Source: Pilibacter termitis
GTDB taxonomy: Bacteria; Bacillota; Bacilli; Lactobacillales; Streptococcaceae
Assembly (NCBI RefSeq): GCF_900167335.1
Contig: NZ_FUXI01000028.1
Coordinates: forward strand, 1 to 34,591
Direction: 5' to 3'
Length of the DNA: 34,591 nt
Made by a program: the position numbers and the translations under genes. This document shows, piece after piece, positions 1 through 9,244 of this stretch. The notes under the pieces were generated by a model. The model worked only from the letters and a program-made list of their open reading frames with translations. It did no database searches and was not told the origin of the DNA. The first letter of the stretch is position 1, and each line of letters begins with the position of its first letter.

Positions 1-2507
1 CCTGAATTGCTTACACTTGTGCTGATTGATGCACTGTTGCTTGTACTCATGCTAATACTTTCGCTCAGCGATACACTTGTCGACTCACTCTGACTGACAG
101 AAATAGAAGCTGAGAGACTTTCACTCGTACTTACTGACTGAGATTGTGTATCTATCGCATAGGTAACTGTCGAATTTAAGGTTTGTGTTGCCGTGGCATT
201 CGCAAAATTAATTGTACTATTATTTGTGACAGTTTTAACGTACCCAAAAACATCTGGAGCAGCTGGCGTTGGGAAGGCGATGTCGCCATTCGCATTTACT
301 GAAACCGCTGGGTTTCCTGTACTATAACTCAAGGCAACAGGGTGTTGAGACATATTCCCTGAAACTGGATATGCGTTAAAATTACTTGTAATCTCAGCAC
401 CTGTAACCTTATCAATATAGTATAATTTATCGATTACAGTTGTTTCGCTATAGTTACTTGGCATAGAAGGTGCACCTGTGTAGGTGACATTATGCGTGAT
501 TGTTTTACTCTCAGTTACCAACTGACTATCATGGACTAGGCGAACTGTATAGTTCTGATCGACTGCGGGGTCATTATCAAACATTGTCGAACCATCTGTG
601 AAATCACTTGATTTCAAAACGTAGCCAGCTGATTGATAGGCATTAATCTTCGTTGCACTTGTATGGTTGATCGCTGAATTACTATTCCCTATCACGTCAA
701 CGGTATCTAAAGTAGCACCTGTTGTATCATCAATATAGGTAATTCTTGCTTTTTGATCACCCGGTGCATAGGTAACGTATGTTTTTTGAACATTGCTATC
801 TGTTGATAGATTTCCGTTATCCGTTGAATCTGTCGCAAGAGTTGGAACAATATTCGTTGGACTTGCTACACCGTTTACCATGAGATTATAACCCGAAACC
901 CCTAAAGTAGTTACTTCTGGAAAGTCTGTCCCTGTGGTTGATGTTTGAGTGATCGTCTGCGTGCTACCATCAGGCTTGGTCACGATAATCTGACGTTCTT
1001 GGTAAGAAGGCAATACATAGAGCTTAAAGTCTTGTGGATTGCTATCTGTTGTTGACGTTCCATTATTCGTATCATCCACCTTGGTGTCCCAAGTTACTTG
1101 TTTTCCATCTGCACTCGTTATAGAATTGGATATCCCTTGTCCGACAACGGCATTATTCGCAACGAAATAATACCCTTGCATCGTTTGCTCTAAGGTGTTC
1201 ATGGATTCGTTGGTTAACTTAGTGAAGCTACTTTGGTCAAGAACTGTATTGTTCGACTGGTTGATTACTTCCCTTCTGAGTAGTTGAGAATCACGTTGGT
1301 AAACGACATCTTTACTTTGCCCAGCAAACATTACTTTTGACGGATTTAAGCTTGCATCATAATGGTAACCGTTAACAAGCCCTAATCCTACCAAGTCAGG
1401 TGCACCGTACTGGGCAGTGGCTGTCGTATCATTATTCCCAATCCCTAATTTAGAACCTACTGGAATAATAAGCGTTGAAGATTTTGCTAGCGTATTGCCT
1501 GCATCATCTTTAAAATTAATTTGATGGGTACTTGAACGGTACTTACCAGTTAAAGTCTTTAGCTCTGCGTTCGCACTTCGACCAGTATTGTTCATGTTCC
1601 CCGTGATACCAATATAAATCGCTTGACCAACAGGAATACTAACTGTTAAATTTTGTGTTGAAGATGTCCCATTTGCAGTTTTCGATGTTATGGCTAATTG
1701 ATGATTCGAAGCTGTATAGTTAAACGTCACATCAATCAACGTAGTAGCACTACTTACGTTGTTGTAATGGTTATCTTGATAGTTTCCTGCAGATGAAGCA
1801 CCACCACTTTGCAAAATTGCATTATAACCGCCACTATTATGGAAACCTGCATAATACATGTATTTACCAGACTCAGTCGCATTATTTAAACTTCCCGAAG
1901 AGCCGGGTGCATTTGCACTACCTGTTCCCAATTTACTAGCTAAGTCTCCTGGTTCAACATTGGTAACATAAAAACCAGCTGCCGCAATATAGGGGGAAGT
2001 TGCTGTTACTCGCCCAGTAAATGAGAAATCACTGGCATCACTTATTCCTTGGTTAAAACCTGCTACATTACTTGTTGCAACTGCACCAGGCATTTGAAAC
2101 ACATTCCCACTCCAATAACCTTTCGCACCACTCCCTGAAAAAGCCAGTGTGGAGTTATTCGAAAAATTCGTGGCAACTTGTGGAGAAATATTCAGATCTC
2201 CGTTAACAGTAGTGTCTGGCAGAATTACATCTGTGAATGCTCGTGGAGCCATAGCTATGAGAGGTGAGCTCCCAGTGGCAGGATTCACTGCAGGAATCGT
2301 TGCACTTGTGCTTGTTCCCAATACTTTTTTACTTACTTCCTGTGCCGATGCGACACTAGAGTCGCTTGTCGCATTCAATGTTGCACCACCAAGTACCCCT
2401 GTTGTAGTGGTAATCATTGTGAACAACCAATTTTTCCCACTCTTGTGCATTTTATAATGCTCTTTTTGCGTGGAAAAACTCTTGCGTTTCCAATTTTTTT
2501 TACCCAA
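1..2507 (-). CDS. Serine-rich repeat surface adhesin, N-terminal part (runs off the window)
   Basis: The frame is open for 835 codons from a TTG start at 2507 to the window edge, so the C-terminus and any anchor motif lie outside. TTG is chosen because AAGGAGGG lies 7 nt upstream and the N-terminus reads as a secretion signal. Residues 19-27 (KMHKSGKNW) match the KxYKxGKxW signal motif with His for Tyr. A hydrophobic stretch follows, with a likely cleavage after ASA near residue 55. Residues ~90-330 are a Gly/Ser/Asn-rich region that may be a lectin-like binding domain (tentative). Residues ~330-760 hold beta-type repeats, one of which (about 578-660, with ITYIDDTTGATL) looks like a MucBP domain. 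From about residue 786 the sequence becomes Ser-x-Ser repeats. Such proteins are normally glycosylated, exported by the accessory SecA2/SecY2 route and bind host or matrix ligands; that part is family knowledge. No export or glycosylation genes are visible here. Confidence 0.85.
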   Translation of the reverse strand, partial: MGKKNWKRKSFSTQKEHYKMHKSGKNWLFTMITTTTGVLGGATLNATSDSSVASAQEVSKKVLGTSTSATIPAVNPATGSSPLIAMAPRAFTDVILPDTTVNGDLNISPQVATNFSNNSTLAFSGSGAKGYWSGNVFQMPGAVATSNVAGFNQGISDASDFSFTGRVTATSPYIAAAGFYVTNVEPGDLASKLGTGSANAPGSSGSLNNATESGKYMYYAGFHNSGGYNAILQSGGASSAGNYQDNHYNNVSSATTLIDVTFNYTASNHQLAITSKTANGTSSTQNLTVSIPVGQAIYIGITGNMNNTGRSANAELKTLTGKYRSSTHQINFKDDAGNTLAKSSTLIIPVGSKLGIGNNDTTATAQYGAPDLVGLGLVNGYHYDASLNPSKVMFAGQSKDVVYQRDSQLLRREVINQSNNTVLDQSSFTKLTNESMNTLEQTMQGYYFVANNAVVGQGISNSITSADGKQVTWDTKVDDTNNGTSTTDSNPQDFKLYVLPSYQERQIIVTKPDGSTQTITQTSTTGTDFPEVTTLGVSGYNLMVNGVASPTNIVPTLATDSTDNGNLSTDSNVQKTYVTYAPGDQKARITYIDDTTGATLDTVDVIGNSNSAINHTSATKINAYQSAGYVLKSSDFTDGSTMFDNDPAVDQNYTVRLVHDSQLVTESKTITHNVTYTGAPSMPSNYSETTVIDKLYYIDKVTGAEITSNFNAYPVSGNMSQHPVALSYSTGNPAVSVNANGDIAFPTPAAPDVFGYVKTVTNNSTINFANATATQTLNSTVTYAIDTQSQSVSTSESLSASISVSQSESTSVSLSESISMSTSNSASISTSVSNS

Positions 2508-3284
2508 AATAAAACCCTCCTTATTTTTCATCTTGCATTTATTAACGAAAATTTTCGCTTTCCTACAAGAAATGTTCAAACATTGCTATACCTTAAAACC
2601 TGTATTTTAGGAAAAGAAAAGTAGGGAAATAAACTCAAAATCCTTCTAAAAAAATAGAAATTGCAAAAAGATTTAAAATTTCCTTATTTGACACAAACAC
2701 CTCAATTATTGTTTATTTTGTTTGCAAGTAAAGAGACCCCCACAAAAACTATTGCAACCCATTTTAAAAGACTCCACTCCACTTGAGTTTTCCCAAATGT
2801 TTTATATTTATACTACATTTTTCATTTAATTATTCAAGATTTTTTTCGCTTTCAAACTTTTCAATGAGAACGTTCGTTTCTAACTCATCTTTTTTTAACC
2901 AAAACTAACCTCATAAAAATAGGTTATTTTTTGCAACTCTTATTGTTTGTCTTTTTTTCAACAATTCTCTGTTATTTAAAGTGAAAAATAGAGTGTTTTT
3001 TCCACTTTTTTATTCCTAATTTTCAATAAACTTACCACCTCTAATTTTTCATTTTTTTCCATTTTATAGAAATTTTTGAGAAAATGACTCGTTGTTCAAA
3101 AATCACATTCGTTCTTTCCATAGATTTTCTTGTGTTTTTGGCATTATAAAGACTCAAAACAAAATAACTTCACCTTTCAAATCTTTCCTATATATAGAAA
3201 AAAAAAGAAAAAAACCAATCGAAAAAAGAATAATACTTGACAAAACGAAACCCATACTTTTTAGAAATTTTTTAACCAAGGCTA
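2508..3284. other. AT-rich intergenic region without a supported gene
   Basis: This spacer separates the divergent surface-protein gene and threonine operon. It is very AT-rich with long T and A runs on both strands. The only notable items are the AAGGAGGG ribosome site for the surface gene (2515-2522, minus strand) and a perfect 12-bp palindrome CGAAAATTTTCG at 2546-2557, just upstream of that site, which could be an operator. No convincing promoter for the surface gene was found. A 69-codon frame at 3092-3301 is low-complexity and lacks a ribosome site, so it is not called. Confidence 0.5.
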
Positions 3285-3313
3285 TTGGCATTTTCTCTTA
3301 AGAATGTTATACT
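3285..3313 (+). promoter_or_regulatory. Promoter P1 of the threonine operon
   Basis: TTGGCA at 3285-3290 and TATACT at 3308-3313 are separated by 17 nt, and TG one base before the -10 gives an extended -10 element. Transcription from here would leave a leader of about 150 nt before hom. Confidence 0.65.
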
Positions 3314-3362
3314 ATCAAAAATAAAGGGAGTTATATCCAACCAGAATCTCTATAACCGAATA

Positions 3363-3377
3363 TTTTTTCAGAAAATA
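3363..3377 (+). promoter_or_regulatory. CodY-like box in the hom leader
   Basis: The 15-mer TTTTTTCAGAAAATA matches the CodY consensus AATTTTCWGAAAATT at 12 of 15 positions, including the whole TTTTCAGAAAAT core. It lies between P1 and P2. CodY represses amino-acid synthesis genes in many low-GC Gram-positives when GTP and branched-chain amino acids are plentiful. Binding is an inference. Confidence 0.5.
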
Positions 3378-3398
3378 TCGAAAAGTAATTCTTAATAG

Positions 3399-3427
3399 TT
3401 GACATATTCTCCTAAATAATATAAAGA
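3399..3427 (+). promoter_or_regulatory. Possible second promoter P2 of the threonine operon
   Basis: A perfect TTGACA at 3399-3404 is followed by TAAAGA at 3422-3427 (17-nt spacer) or by the better TATAAA at 3420-3425 (15-nt spacer). Neither combination is ideal, so P2 is less certain than P1. It lies 45-70 nt before the hom start. Confidence 0.4.
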
Positions 3428-3471
3428 ATTTTATTTGTTACTAATTTTTTAATTGAGGAGATGATTTACAC

Positions 3472-4764
3472 ATGGTAAAAAAACTAAAAATCGGCTTACT
3501 TGGCTTAGGAACCGTTGGTTCTGGTGTTCCTTTAATTCTCACTAGCCACAAGGAAAAAATTGCACAAGTAACAGGAGCGGATATTGAGATTGGGAAAGTG
3601 CTTGTTTACAATGAGGAAGAAAAAAAACGTCAAGCAGAAATTTATCCTCACCTTGAGTTGACAACCGATTTTCAAGAAATCCTTGATGACAAAGAAATCG
3701 AAGTAGTTGTTGAGCTTATCGGGAAAATCGAGCCTGCAAAAACATATATTTCTCAAGCACTGAAATCTGGCAAACACGTGGTAACAGCGAATAAAGATTT
3801 GCTTGCAACACACGGACGTGAGCTTTCTACAATTGCTCAAGAGCAACAAGTGGACTTGTACTTTGAGGCTTCTGTTGCAGGGGGAATCCCGATTCTTCGC
3901 ACACTTGCCAACTCACTTGCTGCGGATAATATCGAAAAAGTGCTAGGAATTGTCAATGGAACGACCAATTATATGCTAACCAAAATGTTGGAAGACGGCA
4001 TTAGTTATGAGGTGGCATTGAAAAATGCTCAAGAACTTGGTTTTGCCGAAAGCGATCCGACAAATGATGTGGACGGCATTGATGCAGCATACAAAATGAT
4101 TATTTTAACGAATTTTGCATTTGGAATGTTTATCGACTTTGATGACGTGAGCATTCGTGGGATTCGCTCCATTACAATGGAAGATGTAGAAATTGCGACA
4201 CGTCTCGGTTATGAAATCAAACTAATTGGTACGTCAGAAAAAGTTAACGACAGCGTAACTGTTGAAGTTGCTCCAATGCTTGTATCGACACAACACCCTA
4301 TCCATGCGGTGAAAAATGAGATGAATGCTGTCTTTATTAATAGCTCTGGATTGGGAGAGTCTATGTATTACGGTCCCGGTGCGGGAGCAAAACCTACGGC
4401 GACTGCAGTCGTTTCAGACATTATCACGATTGCAAAAAACATACGCTTAGGCATTACAGGCTCTCGTTTTAATTCTTATAAACTTGAGAAAAAATTGGCT
4501 GAGGACAACCTTTTGTTCAATAAATATTATTTCGCTTTAGAATCTGTTGACCGTTCTGGACAACTTCTTCTTCTGAGCAAAATATTTGCAGAAGAACACG
4601 GAAGTGTAGACCAACTCATTCAGCAAAAAACAAACGGCGAAATGGCACGCATTGTCGTAATAACACACGAAATCTCAAAACAACAACTGAAAAAAATCAC
4701 AGAAAAAATCTCACAACAAGACAGCTTTAAATTATTAAACACATTCAAAGTATTGGAAGCTTAA
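3472..4764 (+). CDS. hom: Homoserine dehydrogenase
   Basis: NAD(P)H-dependent reduction of aspartate semialdehyde to homoserine, the branch-point for threonine and methionine, in the cytosol. The 430-residue protein has the normal length of the ACT-containing type. It shows a Rossmann loop GLGTVG (11-16), TANKDLLA (105-112), NGTTNY (162-167) and the substrate/catalytic segment DVDGIDAAYK with Lys208. The C-terminal ~80 residues look like an ACT domain, which in this family usually carries threonine feedback control. The ATG at 3472 follows GAGGAG with normal spacing. It is first gene of hom-thrC-thrB, but 244 bp of hairpin repeats separate it from thrC, unlike the usual tight spacing. A CodY-like box in the leader suggests nutritional repression. 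Confidence 0.95.
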   Translation: MVKKLKIGLLGLGTVGSGVPLILTSHKEKIAQVTGADIEIGKVLVYNEEEKKRQAEIYPHLELTTDFQEILDDKEIEVVVELIGKIEPAKTYISQALKSGKHVVTANKDLLATHGRELSTIAQEQQVDLYFEASVAGGIPILRTLANSLAADNIEKVLGIVNGTTNYMLTKMLEDGISYEVALKNAQELGFAESDPTNDVDGIDAAYKMIILTNFAFGMFIDFDDVSIRGIRSITMEDVEIATRLGYEIKLIGTSEKVNDSVTVEVAPMLVSTQHPIHAVKNEMNAVFINSSGLGESMYYGPGAGAKPTATAVVSDIITIAKNIRLGITGSRFNSYKLEKKLAEDNLLFNKYYFALESVDRSGQLLLLSKIFAEEHGSVDQLIQQKTNGEMARIVVITHEISKQQLKKITEKISQQDSFKLLNTFKVLEA

Positions 4765-4985
4765 AAGCGGAGAGGGGCGGTTTGAGGGCTGTCGCAGTGA
4801 GCCACGTCGTTTATTTACTCGCAACACAAGTTGCGAGCGACGTTGCGAACAGCGACCAGACCTCTGCCCCTCGGAGCTAGACAATTAAAAGCAGAGAAGG
4901 GCGGTTAGAAGTCTGTGGCAGTGAGCCACCTCGTTTCGATCGACATTATGAACAATCGCCAAACTCTTAAACCTCACATCCAAAC
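4765..4985 (+). repeat. Hairpin repeat cluster A (two units) between hom and thrC
   Basis: Unit A1 (4765-4884) has the family layout: GAGGGGCG head, GTCGCAGTGAGCCA, a variable arm, a tip hairpin (CTCGCAAC, loop ACAA, GTTGCGAG), a returning arm ending GCGAC, then CCCCTC and the tail GAGCTAGACAA. A2 (4885-4985) is a decayed copy that keeps the head and GTGAGCCAC but has lost the tip hairpin. Both run head-to-tail in the direction of transcription. The cluster sits inside the operon and would be transcribed; it might tune hom versus thrC expression (inference). Confidence 0.8.
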
Positions 4986-5008
4986 AAAAGAAAGGTAGGA
5001 ATTTTAAA

Positions 5009-6067
5009 ATGTACGAAGGTTTATTAAAAAAATACGCTGAGTATTTGCCAGTAACAGAAAACACACCAATGATTTCACTTTGCGAGGGGAATACACCGCT
5101 AATTCCTTTGAAAAATTTATCCAAAGAACTAGGTATCACGCTTTACGGAAAATACGAGGGACTAAATCCTACTGGGTCATTTAAGGATCGCGGGATGTTC
5201 TTCGCCGTAGCAAAAGCAGTTGAATCAGGTGCAAAAGCAATTGTTTGTGCCTCAACAGGAAACACTTCTGCTGCTGCTGCTGCTTATGCAACACGTGCGG
5301 GAGTAAAAGCCTACGTTGTCATTCCCGACGGAAAAATCGCCCTTGGAAAATTGGCACAAGCCATTATGTACGGTGCTGAAATTATCGCAATCCCCGGAAA
5401 TTTTGACGAGGCACTTAAAGCCGTTCGTGAAATCGCAGAAACGGAAGACGTTGCCTTAGTAAATTCTGTCAATCCTTATCGCTTGGAAGGGCAAAAAACA
5501 GCTGCTTTTGAAATTTGTGAAGACTTAGGAAACGCTCCTGATGTGTTAGCAATTCCCGTTGGGAATGCTGGAAATATTTCTGCTTACTGGAAAGGTTTCA
5601 AGGAATTTCATGAGAAAAAAGGCACAAGTTTGCCACGTATGCACGGTTTTGAGGCGGAAGGTGCTGCTGCGATTGTCAAAGGCGAAGTAATCGAACAACC
5701 AGAAACCATTGCCACTGCCATTCGTATCGGAAACCCTGCCAGCTGGAAACTTGCCGAGGCTGCTCGTGACGAAAGTGGCGGTCATATTGACAGCGTGACA
5801 GACGAAGAAATTTTGAACGCTTATCGCAAAGTTGCTGCTCAAGACGGTGTCTTTGTTGAACCGGGTTCTGCTGCAAGCCTTGCAGGTGTCATTCAGCACG
5901 TGAAAAACGGAAAAATCAAAGCAGGCGAGACTGTTGTTACTATTTTCACAGGAAATGGTCTAAAAGATCCTGATACTGCCATGAATGAAAGTAACATTAC
6001 CATTCACAAAATGAGCGACCTTGAAGAAATGAGACAATATCTTCGCAATGGAGTGGCAAGCCTATGA
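5009..6067 (+). CDS. thrC: Threonine synthase
   Basis: PLP-dependent conversion of O-phosphohomoserine to threonine and phosphate, the last step of the threonine pathway. The 352-residue protein is of the short, Bacillus-like class. The PLP lysine is Lys59 in TGSFKDRGM, and the phosphate-binding/cofactor loop is seen as [11 protein letters not shown] around residues 85-95. [13 protein letters not shown] segment and a C-terminal TGNGLKDPD are typical. The ATG at 5009 follows AAAGGTAGG. thrC overlaps thrB by 4 nt (ATGA), so the two are translationally coupled, whereas hom is separated by repeat cluster A. Confidence 0.95.
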   Translation: MYEGLLKKYAEYLPVTENTPMISLCEGNTPLIPLKNLSKELGITLYGKYEGLNPTGSFKDRGMFFAVAKAVESGAKAIVCASTGNTSAAAAAYATRAGVKAYVVIPDGKIALGKLAQAIMYGAEIIAIPGNFDEALKAVREIAETEDVALVNSVNPYRLEGQKTAAFEICEDLGNAPDVLAIPVGNAGNISAYWKGFKEFHEKKGTSLPRMHGFEAEGAAAIVKGEVIEQPETIATAIRIGNPASWKLAEAARDESGGHIDSVTDEEILNAYRKVAAQDGVFVEPGSAASLAGVIQHVKNGKIKAGETVVTIFTGNGLKDPDTAMNESNITIHKMSDLEEMRQYLRNGVASL

Positions 6068-6939
6068 AAATAACCGTTCCAGCAACAAGTGCAAATCTCG
6101 GCTGTGGTTTTGACTCTATCGGTATTGCGGTAAATCGCTATTTGACCATTGAAGTGCTTGAGAAGGCTGACGTTTGGCAAGTGGAGCATACGCTTGGTGA
6201 AGAGATTCCAAGCAATGCAGACAATTTACTAATCGAAACTGCTTTGCAAGTCAAAAGCGACCTTGTGCCACATCGTATAAAAATGACGAGCGATATTCCT
6301 TTGACAAGGGGCTTAGGCTCTAGCTCTAGCGTGATTGTTGCAGGAATTGAATTAGCCAATCAACTCGGAAAACTTGAGTTGACACAAGACGAAAAATTGA
6401 ACATTGCTTGTAAAATCGAAGGACATCCTGATAATGTTGCTCCTGCTCTATTGGGAAACCTTGTTGTAGCAAGTTTTATCGACGGTGAGGCATATGCGAT
6501 TCCGCTCCATTTTCCGTACTGTGCTTTGCTCGCCTATATTCCAAATACGGAACTTTCTACCAAACGAAGTCGTGAAGTATTGCCAAGTTCTCTCTCTTTT
6601 GAGGACGCTGTAAAAGCAAGTGCCATTTCAAATGTCATGATTGCCGCACTTAGCAAACATCACCTACATTTAGCAGGGAAAATGATTGAGCAAGATTTAT
6701 TTCATGAAAAATATCGCACTCCTCTTGTACCAGAAATCACAACTATTCGTGAAATCGCCAAAAAACACAATGCCTATGCTACCTATCTATCAGGTGCAGG
6801 TCCAACCGTTATGATGTTTGTCGCCAGCAATCTGAGAAAAAATCTCGCTCTTGAGCTTGAAAAACTTGAGTTAGACGGCGAAGTGGTCTATTTAGAAATT
6901 GATCGAATTGGCGTAAACATCTCTGGTTTTGAGGATTGA
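6064..6939 (+). CDS. thrB: Homoserine kinase
   Basis: ATP-dependent phosphorylation of homoserine, giving the ThrC substrate. The protein is 291 residues, normal for the GHMP kinase family. It has an N-terminal [15 protein letters not shown] segment (6-20), the GHMP ATP loop GLGSSSSV (83-90) and a C-terminal [10 protein letters not shown] glycine motif. Its ATG overlaps the thrC stop by 4 nt with GGAGTGG upstream inside thrC. An intrinsic terminator follows the stop within 45 nt, so this is the last gene of the operon. Confidence 0.95.
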   Translation: MKITVPATSANLGCGFDSIGIAVNRYLTIEVLEKADVWQVEHTLGEEIPSNADNLLIETALQVKSDLVPHRIKMTSDIPLTRGLGSSSSVIVAGIELANQLGKLELTQDEKLNIACKIEGHPDNVAPALLGNLVVASFIDGEAYAIPLHFPYCALLAYIPNTELSTKRSREVLPSSLSFEDAVKASAISNVMIAALSKHHLHLAGKMIEQDLFHEKYRTPLVPEITTIREIAKKHNAYATYLSGAGPTVMMFVASNLRKNLALELEKLELDGEVVYLEIDRIGVNISGFED

Positions 6940-6944
6940 AAATC

Positions 6945-6982
6945 AAAACGAATGGACATTTTAGTGTTCATTCGTTTTTTTT
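6945..6982 (+). terminator. Intrinsic terminator after thrB
   Basis: An AAACGAATG arm pairs with CATTCGTTT around a short loop and is followed by a run of eight T. It closes the hom-thrC-thrB operon. Confidence 0.85.
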
Positions 6983-7041
6983 GCGATAATTATATTCTAT
7001 CATAAACATTAAAAATAACTCACCTCATTTCATTGTTTTCT

Positions 7042-7070
7042 TTCGCACGAATTGTTAAACTGAATATACT
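7042..7070 (+). promoter_or_regulatory. Candidate promoter of the metA operon
   Basis: TTCGCA at 7042-7047, a 17-nt spacer and TATACT at 7065-7070. The -10 is good and the -35 matches at four of six. A start near 7077 leaves a leader of about 60 nt. A partial CodY-like sequence (11/15) lies downstream at 7092-7106. Confidence 0.45.
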
Positions 7071-7139
7071 TAGTAATTTTATGTTTAGATGCGTAATCTG
7101 AAAATTAAGACTAAAAATATGATTGTATGAGGTGAGGAA

Positions 7140-8066
7140 ATGCCTGTTATTATTTCAAAAGAATTGCCCGCAGTGGAAACATTACAGAAAGAAAATATTT
7201 TTGCACTTGTGAAAGAACGTGCGAGTACACAAGATATTCGTCCATTGAAAATTGTCATTGTCAATTTAATGCCACAAAAAGAGGCGACAGAATTGCAACT
7301 TTTACGTTTACTCTCACAAAGTCCTATTCAATTAGACATCCGATTGCTGAAAATGCGAACGCACCGAGCAAAAACAGCATCCAATCACCACTTAGACAAA
7401 TTCTATCAAGATTTTCTAAAACTTCAGCATGAAAATTTTGATGCTCTGATTGTCACTGGTGCTCCTGTTGAGACGATGCCGTTTGAAAAAGTCGACTATT
7501 GGGCGGAGCTTTGTGAGATTTTGAAATGGAGCCAAAAACACTGTTTCTCTTGCCTACATATTTGCTGGGGGGCTCAAGCAGGATTATTTTTCCATTATGG
7601 AATTGAAAAATATTTATACTCTCAAAAACTTTTTGGCATTTATACGCAACGTGTTTTAACCCCTCACCCTTTGCTTAGAGGATTTAACGACACCTTTGAT
7701 TGTCCGCAATCAAGATATACAGGCATTCGACTAGAGGCAGGGGAATGTCCTGAATTGCAACATTTAGATGAAAATGCCGAAATCGGTTCGACTATTTTTG
7801 TTTCAAAAGACCAAAAAAATATTTTTGTCCTTGGTCATTTAGAATACGAAACAGAAACGCTCAAAGAGGAATTTCTTCGAGATTTGAAGAAAAATTTGCC
7901 GACAAGTATGCCACTCAACTATTTTGAGCAAAACAATCCTCACGGACGAATTGAAAACACGTGGAGATGTTCAGCTAGTCTTTTCTTCCATAACTGGATA
8001 AACGAAATTTATCAGCAAACACCTTACGATTTGGCGGAACTTGGGCAATATGTGGAGGAAAATTAA
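7140..8066 (+). CDS. metA: Homoserine O-acetyltransferase (MetA family)
   Basis: Activates homoserine for methionine synthesis. The 308-residue length and residue numbering follow the MetA family: nucleophile Cys142 in HICWGAQAG, and His233/Glu235 in GHLEYE. The residue that separates succinyl- from acetyl-CoA users is Glu111 in TGAPVE; family knowledge places Gly there in E. coli succinyltransferase and Glu in Bacillus acetyltransferases. Acetyl-CoA is therefore the predicted donor even though databases often label MetA proteins as succinyltransferases. The ATG at 7140 follows GAGGTGAGG. The stop overlaps the next gene by 1 nt (TAATG). Confidence 0.92.
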   Translation: MPVIISKELPAVETLQKENIFALVKERASTQDIRPLKIVIVNLMPQKEATELQLLRLLSQSPIQLDIRLLKMRTHRAKTASNHHLDKFYQDFLKLQHENFDALIVTGAPVETMPFEKVDYWAELCEILKWSQKHCFSCLHICWGAQAGLFFHYGIEKYLYSQKLFGIYTQRVLTPHPLLRGFNDTFDCPQSRYTGIRLEAGECPELQHLDENAEIGSTIFVSKDQKNIFVLGHLEYETETLKEEFLRDLKKNLPTSMPLNYFEQNNPHGRIENTWRCSASLFFHNWINEIYQQTPYDLAELGQYVEEN

Positions 8067-9244
8067 TGGAAAAATTTATTGAAACTTACAAAAGAGAACG
8101 GAAAAACACCAATTCATTAAAATGGGATTTATTAGAAGAACGTTATGGAGACGCAAATCTTCTACCTTTGTGGGTGGCGGATATGGATTTTGCAACTCCG
8201 ATTGGTGTTCAAGAGGCGTTACGGAAAAAGGTAGACGAAGGCATTTTTGGCTATGCGATTGTTCCGAAAGACTATTTTTCAGCCTTTGATGCGTGGCAAA
8301 AACGACATAGCGGAGCAAAATTTGAAGAAAACTGGCTTTATTTTTCAACTGGTGTGGTTCAAGCACTCTATCATTTGATTGATTGTTTTACAAAATCAGG
8401 AGATAAAATATTGATTCAACCACCCGTTTATTATCCGTTTTTCCAAGCAATCGAAAGACAAAATCGCACGCTCCTCTCTTCTCCTTTGAAAAATAATAAT
8501 GGAAATTATGAAATGGATTTTAAAGATTTGGAGCAACAATTTCAAACAGAAGATATTAAAATGATGATTTTCTGTTCTCCTCACAATCCCGTAGGCAGAG
8601 TTTGGCGAGAGGACGAATTGAAACGATTGATTGATTTATGCGAAAAATATCAAGTTCTCCTTCTTTCTGATGAAATTCACGGAGATTTGATTCAACCAGA
8701 ATACTCGTTTACTTCTATGATTTCAGTTGCTGAAAAAAGGCAACATGATTGGTTGATTGTACTAAATGCACCAAGCAAAACATTTAATTTGGCAAGTCTG
8801 CTCAATGCACATCTGTTCATTCCAAGCGAAAAAAGGCGAAACGTCTTTGAAAAATGGAAGTTGGCTCATTGGGAAACGGAATACTCTTCACTCGGGCAAA
8901 TTGCTGCAATGAGTGCCTATCAAACGGGAGATGAATGGCTAGAAAATATCCTAAAAATCGTCCGTTATAATTACGAATTGCTGAAAAATCAACTTTCCGA
9001 GGCAATTCCTGCAATAAAAATCGCTGAATTGCAAGGAACTTACCTCGCATGGCTTGATTGTCGAAATTGGATTGATGAACAGGAGATAAAAAATTATGTG
9101 CAAAATTTAGCAGGTCTTGCAATTGACTACGGCGAATGGTTTTCAAGCGACACAAAAGGATTTATCCGTATCAACCTCGCAACCACACCAGAGATAATCC
9201 AAAAAGCAATCAACCAACTTATCATGGTGGAAAACGAAAAGTAA
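8066..9244 (+). CDS. patB: PatB/MalY-type cystathionine beta-lyase (PLP C-S lyase)
   Basis: Fold-type I PLP enzyme of 392 residues, close in layout to PatB/MalY. PLP lysine is Lys238 in NAPSKTFNL; the pyridine-binding Asp is Asp202 in SDEIHGD; PLWVADMDF near the N-terminus and SPHNPVGRVW (171-180) are hallmarks. These enzymes split cystathionine to homocysteine, pyruvate and ammonia, and can aminotransfer or degrade other C-S compounds. Position directly after metA (1-nt overlap) supports the methionine role. The loop after Lys238 reads NLASLLNAH where relatives usually have NIAGL. The ATG follows GGAGG inside metA. Confidence 0.85.
   Translation: MEKFIETYKRERKNTNSLKWDLLEERYGDANLLPLWVADMDFATPIGVQEALRKKVDEGIFGYAIVPKDYFSAFDAWQKRHSGAKFEENWLYFSTGVVQALYHLIDCFTKSGDKILIQPPVYYPFFQAIERQNRTLLSSPLKNNNGNYEMDFKDLEQQFQTEDIKMMIFCSPHNPVGRVWREDELKRLIDLCEKYQVLLLSDEIHGDLIQPEYSFTSMISVAEKRQHDWLIVLNAPSKTFNLASLLNAHLFIPSEKRRNVFEKWKLAHWETEYSSLGQIAAMSAYQTGDEWLENILKIVRYNYELLKNQLSEAIPAIKIAELQGTYLAWLDCRNWIDEQEIKNYVQNLAGLAIDYGEWFSSDTKGFIRINLATTPEIIQKAINQLIMVENEK

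Noticed and set aside
3092-3301. 69-codon frame upstream of hom
   Set aside because: Lysine/isoleucine/phenylalanine-rich low-complexity translation of AT-rich DNA, no ribosome site, and it overlaps promoter P1.
5546-5899. Antisense frames inside thrC and other genes
   Set aside because: Shadows of the well-supported coding frames; no ribosome sites or domain signals.
7092-7106. CodY box before metA
   Set aside because: Only 11 of 15 matches and one half is poor; not distinguishable from chance in AT-rich DNA.
7019-7136. CTCACCTCAT (7019-7028) complementary to the metA ribosome site region ATGAGGTGAG (7127-7136)
   Set aside because: The best promoter starts transcription near 7077, so the first arm would not be in the mRNA; it could matter only for read-through transcripts.
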